DNA of 46,508 nt from Tychonema sp. LEGE 07203. GTDB taxonomy: Bacteria; Cyanobacteriota; Cyanobacteriia; Cyanobacteriales; Microcoleaceae. A model generated the notes under the pieces. It was not told the DNA's origin, did no database searches, and was given only the letters and a program-made list of their open reading frames with translations. The stretch covers positions 1 through 46,508 of the forward strand of contig NZ_JADEXD010000037.1 in NCBI RefSeq assembly GCF_015207285.1, written 5' to 3'. Numbering within the stretch: position 1 is the stretch's first letter; each line of letters begins with the position of its first letter. This document shows positions 7,675 to 15,081 of this stretch, in pieces. Position numbers and translations under genes: made by a program.

Positions 7675-8018
7675 TCATAATTTACTTGTTTTCTGAATCA
7701 TCAGCGCCCAGCCAAGAAACCCGGTTTCTGCGACAATTTATATCAAATCCTCTCTTCATCGGAATGATTCAGATATATATTCTCGGACTCTGTGTACTCT
7801 GTGTTCTCTGCGGTTAAATCACCTGACGATGCAACCGTCCACGATATTAGGCATCCTCACGCCCGATTGAGGAAGAAACCCGGTTTCTGAGTCAGGGCGC
7901 GCGCTTTTCAAACGGTTTCTGAATCCCTAGCGCCAAGAAACCGGGTTTCTGCGACAATTTAGGCATCCTCAACGAGAGTGAGGAAGAAACCCGGTTTCTG
8001 AGTCAGGGCGCGCGCTTT
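7675..8018. repeat. Repeat-filled gap: four AGAAACC palindromes and a 44-bp direct repeat
   Basis: Between two convergent genes lie four near-palindromes of the form AGAAACCCGGTTTCTG (7715-7730, 7874-7889, 7936-7951, 7985-8000). A 44-bp direct repeat is at 7868-7911 and 7979-8022, and its second copy runs over the stop codon (8019-8021) of the next gene. An inverted copy of the ~110-bp interspersed repeat occupies 7740-7848. No gene was seen. The hairpins may terminate transcription from both sides. Confidence 0.85.
7740..7848 (-). repeat. Interspersed repeat of about 110 bp, copy 2 (inverted)
   Basis: This is the reverse orientation of the repeat at 3391-3505. It begins TATCAAATCCTCTCTTCATC and ends near GACGATGCAACCG...GATAT. 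The ACTCTGTGT centre matches ACACAGAGT in the other copies. Confidence 0.75.
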
Positions 8019-10883
8019 TCAACTTACCGTTTTTGCGCACCGCTGACGGAGGAAAATCGCTAAAAGCCCGATCGCCCCAACCATCAAAAGCAGCCATTCT
8101 TCCGGTTCGGGAACCCCAGAAACATTCAAAGGATTGCTCGGTTTCGTCAACTCCTCCTTACCCGATTCTACCTCGCGTTCAAATCGATCGTTTTTACCTT
8201 CCGCCGCCTTTAGCTGCGCTCTTTGCTCGTCATTAACTAACACAATCATCGAAGAATAGGGCGTGACGACTTTAAAAGTTTTAGCAAGCGAGTGCATCGC
8301 ATCCAATTGAGTCAATTGATTAGCAGTTTTCTGCTTGCTGAGTGCCGTTATTAACTGCCGCGCCGCTATCGGTTTAAAACCTTCATTTTCATCATTAGTT
8401 ATTTTCGGAACCCCTGCAGCCACCTTCGGAGTTTTGGCATAACTCCAAGCATAACCATCAACAACATTAACTACAGATTTCCCCGACGCCGCCATCGTCG
8501 CCACTCGCTGCATTGCTTCTTTGATATCGGTAGAAACTCCGCCGCCACTATCTTGAATCAACTTTAAAGTAGCATCGTCATAGCCAGGGGGCAAACCTCC
8601 CAAATGTACTGTCCATAAAGGTGCAGTTAGAGAAACGCTGGTTTTGCGATCGTCCGATAACTCGTAACTGTGGCGATCGCTCACCAAGAATACAGTATCA
8701 TAACTTCTATTGCCGCGCAACCGTGCAAACTGTTGCAGAATATCCTTAAGTTGAATTGTACCGTAAAACGTCAACTTTTTCGCATCAAAACTGCGTATAT
8801 TTTCCACCAACCTCGGCGGCATCCCCGCCGCACTCGACACATATAAATCCACACTGTTTGTGGCTAAAACATTCTTTTTCAACCAATCAAAAGTCTCCTT
8901 AAGTTCTTTTTTTTCTGTCGCCATACTCCGAGAAGTATCCAGGATCAAGGCCAACTTTTTAACGTTTGGCAAAAAGTAATTTACATCAATCAGCGGCTGA
9001 GCAAAAATAGTATTTTTGCCGGGTAAATTCGCTAAATGCGGTATTGCTTTTGGCGTTGCAACTGCGGGTAAAAATGCTGGAAGCCAAGTTTCTTTTGCCT
9101 CCTTACCCTTGTATTTAATCTCCTTTCCAGCGATAACTCGGCGAGTATTTTGATTCCAAAAAATATTGCGTTTTTCAGCCAAAATTGGCATCGCCCAACC
9201 CTGTGGTTGTCGCATGACTTTGTAAGTCAGCCAAAGGTGCATTTCCGTTGGCCCGTTAGTAACCGCAAACTCTCGTTTAGGCGGAACAGGAAAAGCTCGC
9301 AAGCGATATTGTTTCGGGCCAATTTGTTCGAGCAAAGCCGGATCTACCCTTTCTCTCACCTGCTCGTTGTAAACTTGCTGGGCGGCACCTCTGGGCGACA
9401 CAGTAAAAGCAAAACGCTTTTGCAAATCCCCAGTATCGCCCAGCCAAACTCCTGTAACTGCGGCGCTTTCCGGCAGAGAAAAGTAATAAAATACTTCTTG
9501 CAAGTTTGGCGTTTGATTTTTGTAAACTTCGTAGATTTGAACGTCAGCCCAATCGCCGTTTTCTTTGACTGTAACTTCTTGGGAATCCAACCATACTTTT
9601 TCCTCATTGACATTCAACAAACCAGCCTTAGCTTCTTCCCAGTTAGATGTTGACTGCACCGCGTGTTTTACTGCTTCTGTGTCACCTTTTTGAATTTCTG
9701 TATCGAAGAATCCAGCGTAAAGTTTTTCGGCTTTTTTGACATCGGAACTCGAGCCTTGATACAAAAACGGCGACATTAAAAAATTATAGCTGTCTTGCAC
9801 GCTTTGAGCTGCTTGGTCGGGCAGATTTAAAGTATTTTTGTACAGCGCGTAAATGTGGTCATTTTCTCCCACAGTGCTCAGGTAGCGGTAAGGAGACAAA
9901 TAGGCGTTAACTAAGCCCGATCGAATTTTATCAGACTTGGCTAATAAAGTTTGACGCGCCGTCTCATTAGCTGCGGGAGTTTCCAGAATTTTCATTGCTT
10001 GAATTTGCGGCTGCTGCTGCAAAGCTGCGAAAATAGCCAGCCAAGCTGCCATCACTCCCAAGCTGCCCGCGATTGCTTGATTTTTTCCGTATTGCGAAGC
10101 AAAACTATTTAATATTTTGCGGGCAGATTGGATGTAGAGAAAGCCGTAAAGCGAAGGCATTACTACGAATAAGCTGGAGGTAAAACCAAACAAAATTAAG
10201 GATAATGGCAGCCACCAAATTATTTCAAATGAACTGTATTTGAAAGATTCTATCAGCGGTGTCACCCAAGCAAAACTCAAAAATCCAACTATTGTCACAC
10301 TTGCGACAGGCAGTGCGTAAAACATCAGCAAGGTGGCCGCCCAAATGCCAACTAGCAACATTAAGCTGTGGACTCCTAACTGCATCCAGGCAATTTGTTT
10401 TTGGCCAATTAATCCACTTAGAGGTTGCGGTTTGCTTTCAGCATCTTGAGATGTGGTAACATCTTGAATATTTTCTGTTTTTCCCAAATATCCGTAGAGA
10501 ATTTCTACTAAAAATCCTGCAATGCACAATCCTATTGTCCAAATAATTTGAGAGCTCGGTGGAGTCAGTTCGCGCAGCAGAAACAGCCTTACTAGGCAGA
10601 GCAAAAATAAGGGCGCTTCTACGCCGTAAAACAGCCGCATTAGCTGCAACGGTTGCTTGCGAAAACCCTTGAACCCGATGATTGTAAATACTGTAGGCAC
10701 TGCTATCAGTGCTGTTAAGGTCAAGGCAAATTCCAGGGGGATAATTCCGTCTATCGTGGCTTGGATTAACGGGATTGCCAGGTAGGGCAAAATTCCTAGA
10801 TAAACTATTGACAAGAATGTCAGGTTCCACAGCCAAAATATTAGCTGAAAAATTATGTTCAATGCCAGCTTAATTTTTTTCAT
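8019..10883 (-). CDS. PEP-CTERM integral membrane protein, TIGR02921-like (VIT and VWA-like domains)
   Basis: This 954-residue protein has about eight N-terminal membrane helices (about 5-290), then a large extracytoplasmic part with a VIT-like region (about 425-560) and a von Willebrand A-like domain from about 640, whose MIDAS motif DTSRS is at 649-653. The extreme C-terminus is a textbook PEP-CTERM sorting signal: VPEPEEW (924-930), a hydrophobic helix, then a basic end (RQRCAK). The architecture fits the TIGR02921 family, which accompanies cyanoexosortase. Its start overlaps the upstream exosortase gene by 14 bp, so translation is probably coupled. It is a likely substrate and partner of that sortase; its precise job is unknown. 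Its last codons lie in a dispersed 44-bp repeat. Confidence 0.9.
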   Translation of the reverse strand: MKKIKLALNIIFQLIFWLWNLTFLSIVYLGILPYLAIPLIQATIDGIIPLEFALTLTALIAVPTVFTIIGFKGFRKQPLQLMRLFYGVEAPLFLLCLVRLFLLRELTPPSSQIIWTIGLCIAGFLVEILYGYLGKTENIQDVTTSQDAESKPQPLSGLIGQKQIAWMQLGVHSLMLLVGIWAATLLMFYALPVASVTIVGFLSFAWVTPLIESFKYSSFEIIWWLPLSLILFGFTSSLFVVMPSLYGFLYIQSARKILNSFASQYGKNQAIAGSLGVMAAWLAIFAALQQQPQIQAMKILETPAANETARQTLLAKSDKIRSGLVNAYLSPYRYLSTVGENDHIYALYKNTLNLPDQAAQSVQDSYNFLMSPFLYQGSSSDVKKAEKLYAGFFDTEIQKGDTEAVKHAVQSTSNWEEAKAGLLNVNEEKVWLDSQEVTVKENGDWADVQIYEVYKNQTPNLQEVFYYFSLPESAAVTGVWLGDTGDLQKRFAFTVSPRGAAQQVYNEQVRERVDPALLEQIGPKQYRLRAFPVPPKREFAVTNGPTEMHLWLTYKVMRQPQGWAMPILAEKRNIFWNQNTRRVIAGKEIKYKGKEAKETWLPAFLPAVATPKAIPHLANLPGKNTIFAQPLIDVNYFLPNVKKLALILDTSRSMATEKKELKETFDWLKKNVLATNSVDLYVSSAAGMPPRLVENIRSFDAKKLTFYGTIQLKDILQQFARLRGNRSYDTVFLVSDRHSYELSDDRKTSVSLTAPLWTVHLGGLPPGYDDATLKLIQDSGGGVSTDIKEAMQRVATMAASGKSVVNVVDGYAWSYAKTPKVAAGVPKITNDENEGFKPIAARQLITALSKQKTANQLTQLDAMHSLAKTFKVVTPYSSMIVLVNDEQRAQLKAAEGKNDRFEREVESGKEELTKPSNPLNVSGVPEPEEWLLLMVGAIGLLAIFLRQRCAKTVS

Positions 10884-12426
10884 TTTTTGCTATTGTTAAG
10901 CTATAATTAACGGTGTTGTGTACGTTTTTAGCAAAAGATTGGACTTCGGAACTTTCGGGGTTTACGGAATTGTCAAAAAGAATTGACACAAGCACCCAAG
11001 TATGATTTTTGTGGTTGATGTCGCTGCGGATTCGCTCTAAGAAATTATCGGTTGTTTGCTCGGAAGATTGCAGCCAGTAGGTGGCAGATAGTTGGTTGTC
11101 TTTGACAGACAGCCAGCGGGCTGCGATGGCAGGAGTTAGCTGTTTTCTTTCTATGCGGTTGACGGGGATGCCGCTGGCGATAAAGCACAACTCTGGTGCG
11201 TGATAAGTCTGCCAGGATGTGCTGGCTACGGTTAGCATGGAACCGCGCAAGTTACCGGAGATAAATCTCTTTTTTTCTGTTTTGGTGTCTGGGTAATTGC
11301 CGAAGAATTTTTGTTCGCTGGGATTCAGGGGGATTGCTTCGGATACGATTTGTTCGGGAAATTTCAGGGGGGCGATCGCTACTTGTTCGCTTTCTACATG
11401 ATACAATTGAGAAATTGCTGCCAACACAGCGACGGCCGCAATTAGTCCGGCTTTTGCTAAGGGCTGATTTTTGAGGATTTCTGCATCTTGTTGCGACTCA
11501 AGATTAATTTGTTTGGTTGCGGAAATTTTTGGTATTTTTTGCAGCATCAACCAACTCAAAAAACAAGCGCTAACTAAACCGACTATTCCCAGGGGTACGT
11601 GCAGAATTTCGGCATAAATTGGCTGTTGAAAAACTTGGGCAACTAATACTAATACGATTACTCGCAAAGCGTTAGCCGAAACTAACATTATGAAGTTGAC
11701 GGCGCATACTGCGAGCCATTTAAAACCCAATTGACGGCTTTCTAACCAGGTAGCAGCTAGCAGAAATAGTGTCCCTACTAAGAGGGTTTTAATGCCGCTG
11801 CAAGGTACGTCTACTTGAGCGATGCCGTTTTCTAAGACGATGATATCGTAGGAAGAAATAGCCCCGATTTGGAAAACCGATAGCAATTTTTCTACTACCT
11901 GAGCTGTCAGCACTCGCGCCGGCAAACCCAATCCGTTATTGAGCTGAGTGTTGAATGGTAAAATACAAGCTAGCAGCCCCGCTATTGGCAGGTTTTTTCG
12001 CCAAAAGTTCGGCTCTACCATTAAGCCGTACAGCCCGTAGGTTCCGAGGATAAATAGCAGGATGGTAATTTGTTTGATGTCTATTATGCACCCTGCGGCG
12101 ATCGAGCAAACCCTCGCACCCAACATTAACAGCAGCGGATAGCGCCTCAAAACGAATTTGGGGGACAATGCGGGCGGGCTAGTTCCCGAACTGAGCGATC
12201 GCACTACTAATGCTACAATCAGAACACCAATTACTATCTTGTACAGTGTCGGTATCTCAACAAACGAGGATAACAGCCACTTAACTGCCGAAATATTGGC
12301 AAAAAACCAAGTGAGCGACAGTAAAGAAGGAGCTAGCCAAACCAAATTAACCGCAGGATAAGGAGTAACAGATTCTGGAATTTTAGAATCTGGAATATTG
12401 GTGCGCTGCATGATACCGCTTGACAT
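10870..12426 (-). CDS. Cyanoexosortase fused to an EpsI-like accessory domain
   Basis: The first about 300 residues form a polytopic exosortase with all three catalytic residues: Cys209 in VPCSG, Arg255 in ANALRV and His276 in LHVPLG. Exosortases are membrane transpeptidase-like enzymes that cut PEP-CTERM signals. From about 325 a further membrane helix leads into a periplasmic domain with 'QTYHAPELCFIASGIPV' (407-421), typical of EpsI / cyanosortase-associated proteins (TIGR04153-like), which are often separate genes. Here both are in one open frame of 518 codons. The next gene (PEP-CTERM protein) overlaps by 14 bp. Start codons at 12426 or 12411 are possible. It is divergent from smpB. Confidence 0.92.
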   Translation of the reverse strand: MSSGIMQRTNIPDSKIPESVTPYPAVNLVWLAPSLLSLTWFFANISAVKWLLSSFVEIPTLYKIVIGVLIVALVVRSLSSGTSPPALSPKFVLRRYPLLLMLGARVCSIAAGCIIDIKQITILLFILGTYGLYGLMVEPNFWRKNLPIAGLLACILPFNTQLNNGLGLPARVLTAQVVEKLLSVFQIGAISSYDIIVLENGIAQVDVPCSGIKTLLVGTLFLLAATWLESRQLGFKWLAVCAVNFIMLVSANALRVIVLVLVAQVFQQPIYAEILHVPLGIVGLVSACFLSWLMLQKIPKISATKQINLESQQDAEILKNQPLAKAGLIAAVAVLAAISQLYHVESEQVAIAPLKFPEQIVSEAIPLNPSEQKFFGNYPDTKTEKKRFISGNLRGSMLTVASTSWQTYHAPELCFIASGIPVNRIERKQLTPAIAARWLSVKDNQLSATYWLQSSEQTTDNFLERIRSDINHKNHTWVLVSILFDNSVNPESSEVQSFAKNVHNTVNYSLTIAKNEKN

Positions 12427-12524
12427 TCACGTTGGTGACATCTTAGCTCAGCAACATGGGTAATGCCTAGACCTGTAATTTAAGTTTTGTCAAGCTTTTA
12501 TTTTTTCTACAGACAAGCTAGCGT

Positions 12525-12530
12525 TATAAT
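12525..12530 (+). promoter_or_regulatory. -10 box and strong ribosome-binding site for smpB
   Basis: TATAAT at 12525-12530 is followed by GGAGGTAAAA directly ahead of the ATG at 12550. The GGAGG (12539-12543) decides this start over the longer frame from 12487 and implies a very short leader. No convincing -35 at the usual spacing. Confidence 0.55.
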
Positions 12531-12549
12531 AATTTCAGCGGAGGTAAAA

Positions 12550-13017
12550 ATGAGCGAAAAAAGTCCGGGATACAAAATTGTTAGCGATAACCGACAAGCG
12601 CGACATCTCTATGAAATTATAGAGACATATCAGGTGGGCATCGAGTTGAAAGGAACAGAAGTTAAATCTATTCGGGAAGGGAAAGCAAATTTGCGGGACG
12701 GATACGGCTTGGTTCGGAACGGCGAACTGTGGCTGATAAACGTTCATATTTCGCCTTGGAGAAGTGCTAGCAACTATTTTAATCACGAACCGAGACGCAC
12801 TCGCAAATTGCTGATGCACAAGCAAGAAATCCGCAAACTAATCGGGAAAGTGGAAGAAAAAGGTTTGACTTTAGTGCCGTTAAAAATGTATTTGAAAGGC
12901 GGCTGGGTTAAACTCGATATCGGTTTGGGTAAAGGCAAAAAACTTTACGACAAGCGCGAAGATTTGAAGAAACGGGAAGACAAGCGGGATATGGAACGCG
13001 CGATGAAGCAATTTTAG
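12550..13017 (+). CDS. smpB: SsrA (tmRNA)-binding protein SmpB
   Basis: This 155-residue protein matches SmpB along its length. It delivers tmRNA to stalled ribosomes for trans-translation. Family landmarks are 'RQARHLYEIIETYQVGIELKGTEVKSIREGKANLRDGY', 'HISPW' and the basic tail 'GLGKGKKLYDKREDLKKREDKRDMERAMKQF', which becomes helical on the ribosome. The start at 12550 is set by GGAGG 6 bases upstream. It stands alone, divergent from the exosortase, and is followed by a hairpin terminator. The tmRNA gene itself is not in this window. Confidence 0.97.
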   Translation: MSEKSPGYKIVSDNRQARHLYEIIETYQVGIELKGTEVKSIREGKANLRDGYGLVRNGELWLINVHISPWRSASNYFNHEPRRTRKLLMHKQEIRKLIGKVEEKGLTLVPLKMYLKGGWVKLDIGLGKGKKLYDKREDLKKREDKRDMERAMKQF

Positions 13018-13036
13018 TGATTGGACGAATCTTCTC

Positions 13037-13062
13037 AAAGCCTGTTATTTACAGGCTTTTCG
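13037..13062 (+). terminator. Rho-independent-type terminator of smpB
   Basis: AAAGCCTGT (13037-13045) and ACAGGCTTT (13051-13059) form a perfect 9-bp stem with a 5-base loop, ending in TTTT. It begins 20 bp after the smpB stop codon. Confidence 0.8.
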
Positions 13063-13631
13063 AGTCCGATCCACATGAGTTATCGTTTATGTCTGTTAGT
13101 AATTAGTAGACTTGAGTTACATAAATATTCGCTCTGTTAACCGCAGATTTCAGGCAGATAATTCAATGTTATCTGCGTTTGATTTAAGTGCAACTCAAGT
13201 CTAGTGATTAGCGATTAATCATTAGAGTTGAATTGCTCTTCATTCTCTTTATGTTATTGAAATACATCTGCAGTTTTCTCATCAATGGAAGATTTATAGC
13301 ACTTCTCAAGCGCGGTGAGGTATGCCCTATGCCCCATGCCCTATGCCCCATGCCCCATGCCCTATAAAGGCTCTTTTTCCTTTCAGGCATGGGGCTTGCG
13401 GCTTTTTTCTGGCTTTTTTGTGAAACTATCCGGATAGGTGTTGGAGCCCCGCGAAGAATCAACCTATGCTCGAATACATCTAGGTAGTGGCAGCATTACG
13501 CCCTTCGGCTGCGGAGTTGGATGCTCTTATGAGAAATAGGCTGGAGCCTGAGTCAATTCGTAAGATGGTGGTGTCATGAGAATGGCAATTAAATATGGCA
13601 AACCAAGTATGACTTAACTAAGAGTAAAAAG
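13063..13631. other. Intergenic region with an ATGCCCC/ATGCCCT tandem run
   Basis: No gene is supported. A degenerate heptamer run (ATGCCCT, ATGCCCC) occupies about 13320-13364, and part of it recurs inverted at about 13387-13396. The 84-codon minus-strand open frame across it (13208-13462) is a by-product of the repeat. Confidence 0.6.
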
Positions 13632-14357
13632 ATGCAAAAAATGACACCATTAGCTAACATTTTTAAGGTCATGAAAGAGCCGGGTAAAAAGTATCACCAG
13701 TCGAAGTGGGCAGCCTTCCTGCTCATTCTAACAGTAGGTTTTGGTGGCTGGCAATTTGGGTTGCCGGAACTCGCATCACTGTTTAATAACAGAGGCTTGG
13801 AAAACTACAAAGCCAATCGATTGGCTGATACTCAACAAGCCTATGAGTTGGCCCTTGCGGTAGATCCCAAAAGCCGCACAGCTCTTTACAATTTGGGATG
13901 GCTTTGCGAGGAGGTGCAAGATTTAGAATGCGCCCGAGGAAAATATCTGCAAGCTGCCAAACTCGGTCTGCCTGCTGCTTACAGCAATCTGGCGAGGTTA
14001 TATATTATTGATAAGAAAAACTATGCTGCTGCTGTTCACTTGCTGTGGCAAGGTTTGAAATTAGCTGAGGACGATCGAGTTAAATATTCTTTACTCAAAA
14101 ACTTGGGATGGGCTCGGCTGAAACAGGCTCGATATTCAGAGGCATTGCAACATCTGGATGCAGCCATTAAGCTTGATAGCGAAAGGCCAGCAACTTACTG
14201 TCTGAAAGCGCAAGTCCTAGAAGGGATGAAAAAAACGAAGGAAGCGCTACCGCAGTGGAAAATTTGTCTAAAGTATGCGGATTCCCAAGAGTTCGATGAG
14301 GATATATGGATAGGAATGGCACGTCAACGATTAAAAGAGGAAAAAACAAATAAATGA
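13632..14357 (+). CDS. TPR-repeat protein with one membrane anchor
   Basis: The protein has 241 residues: a basic N-terminus, one membrane segment (about 27-48, AAFLLILTVGFGGWQFGLPEL), then four to five TPR units. Examples are 'NNRGLENYKANRLADTQQAYELALAVDPKSRTALYNLGWL', 'AAYSNLARLYI' and 'LLKNLGWARLKQARYSEALQHLDAAIKLDSERP'. TPRs are protein-binding scaffolds, here probably exposed outside the cytoplasmic membrane. AAGAG 8 bases upstream supports the start at 13632. The stop overlaps the next gene in an ATGA junction, so the two are translationally coupled. The pairing with a tiny secreted protein is notable. The specific function is unknown. Confidence 0.88.
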   Translation: MQKMTPLANIFKVMKEPGKKYHQSKWAAFLLILTVGFGGWQFGLPELASLFNNRGLENYKANRLADTQQAYELALAVDPKSRTALYNLGWLCEEVQDLECARGKYLQAAKLGLPAAYSNLARLYIIDKKNYAAAVHLLWQGLKLAEDDRVKYSLLKNLGWARLKQARYSEALQHLDAAIKLDSERPATYCLKAQVLEGMKKTKEALPQWKICLKYADSQEFDEDIWIGMARQRLKEEKTNK

Positions 14358-14584
14358 AACGCACAGTTTTGCTTTCTTCAACCATACTGGCAATCATTAC
14401 GGTACTGGAGCTAAGTCAAGCCTCAAAAGCACAGCCTACTCCTGCGACTGTTAAATTTACACTTAATGAGTCAGTCGAAACGCCGTTCAACTCGAATCAG
14501 TCAACGTGGCGCCGTTGTAGAGATAGAGATGGTGGAAATTATCCGTGTCCGAGATTTGTCATGCCTTCGCAGAGCGAAGAATAA
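14354..14584 (+). CDS. Small secreted protein coupled to the TPR gene
   Basis: This 76-residue protein starts inside the stop of the TPR gene (ATGA overlap of 4 bp), which strongly supports it as a real gene. Residues 1-27 form a signal peptide ending ...QASKAQ. The mature part is about 50 residues, hydrophilic, with only two cysteines (in 'RRCRDRDGGNYPCPRF') that could form one disulphide. I do not recognise a family. Coupling suggests it is a partner or ligand of the TPR protein (inference). Confidence 0.72.
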   Translation: MKRTVLLSSTILAIITVLELSQASKAQPTPATVKFTLNESVETPFNSNQSTWRRCRDRDGGNYPCPRFVMPSQSEE

Positions 14585-14761
14585 TAGTTATTTTCAAGGA
14601 ATTTTGTAGGGTGTCAAACTAGCACTTTACATTGGCAGGTATGTAGTATGCAGTAGTTTTATGTAGGTGCGCTGGGCGCACCTTACTATCGATCGCGGCT
14701 GTGTTCGTACAGCCATCAAGTAATGTCAAATCCTCTCTTCATCGGAATAGTAAATTCAGGC

Positions 14762-14817
14762 GTTGACTGTTGACTGTTGACTGTTGACTGTTGACTGTTG
14801 ACTGTTAACTGTTAACA
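14762..14817. repeat. Heptamer tandem repeat (GTTGACT)
   Basis: About seven or eight GTTGACT/GTTAACT units in tandem. It is of the same class as the other short tandem repeats in the window. Confidence 0.9.
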
Positions 14818-14881
14818 TCATGTCTGAGTGCAACCGGAATTGATATAATATGATGTCCGGTCGATTGACAACAATAAAATT

Positions 14882-15046
14882 GGTTCGTAGTACGGAATGC
14901 GAGTCTGCAATCTAAGAGCGGACACTGATTGACGTACTACGAACCGTTTTTGTGATGGTAATTTATCGGAGATGATATCAAAAGCTGGAAGAGTCCCTGC
15001 AACGGGAGAGATTCGGGGACAGCATTAAAGGAAACAAATGCTTTTT
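14882..15046 (+). ncRNA. Hairpin-plus-tail element, copy A (candidate small RNA)
   Basis: A perfect 13-bp stem, GGTTCGTAGTACG (14882-14894) with CGTACTACGAACC (14933-14945), is followed at once by the conserved tail GTTTTTGTGATGGTAAT (14946-14962). About 60 bp later a second small hairpin, GCATT...AATGC with a T5 run (15022-15046), closes the unit. Copies B (19428-19561) and C (44545-44665) share the tail but have different stem sequences. It lies between convergent genes. An RNA product is inference; a mobile hairpin is the alternative. Confidence 0.45.
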
Positions 15047-15081
15047 GCAAAAGAACAGATGTTCTGTGCCAGCATTTTTAT

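Larger units (their letters stand above)
14585..15081. other. Intergenic region between convergent genes
   Basis: It contains a second GGTGCGC-TGG-GCGCACC palindrome (14666-14682), a fragment of the ~110-bp repeat (about 14728-14750, CAAATCCTCTCTTCATCGGAA), a heptamer run (14762-14817) and the first copy of the hairpin-plus-tail element (14882-15046). No protein gene was seen. Confidence 0.6.

Noticed and set aside
13208-13462. 84-codon minus-strand open frame
   Set aside because: Its central part is only the ATGCCCC heptamer run; the translation is low-complexity.
13463-13631. Possible tRNA or other structured RNA in this gap
   Set aside because: I looked for the conserved T-loop and acceptor pairing and found neither.
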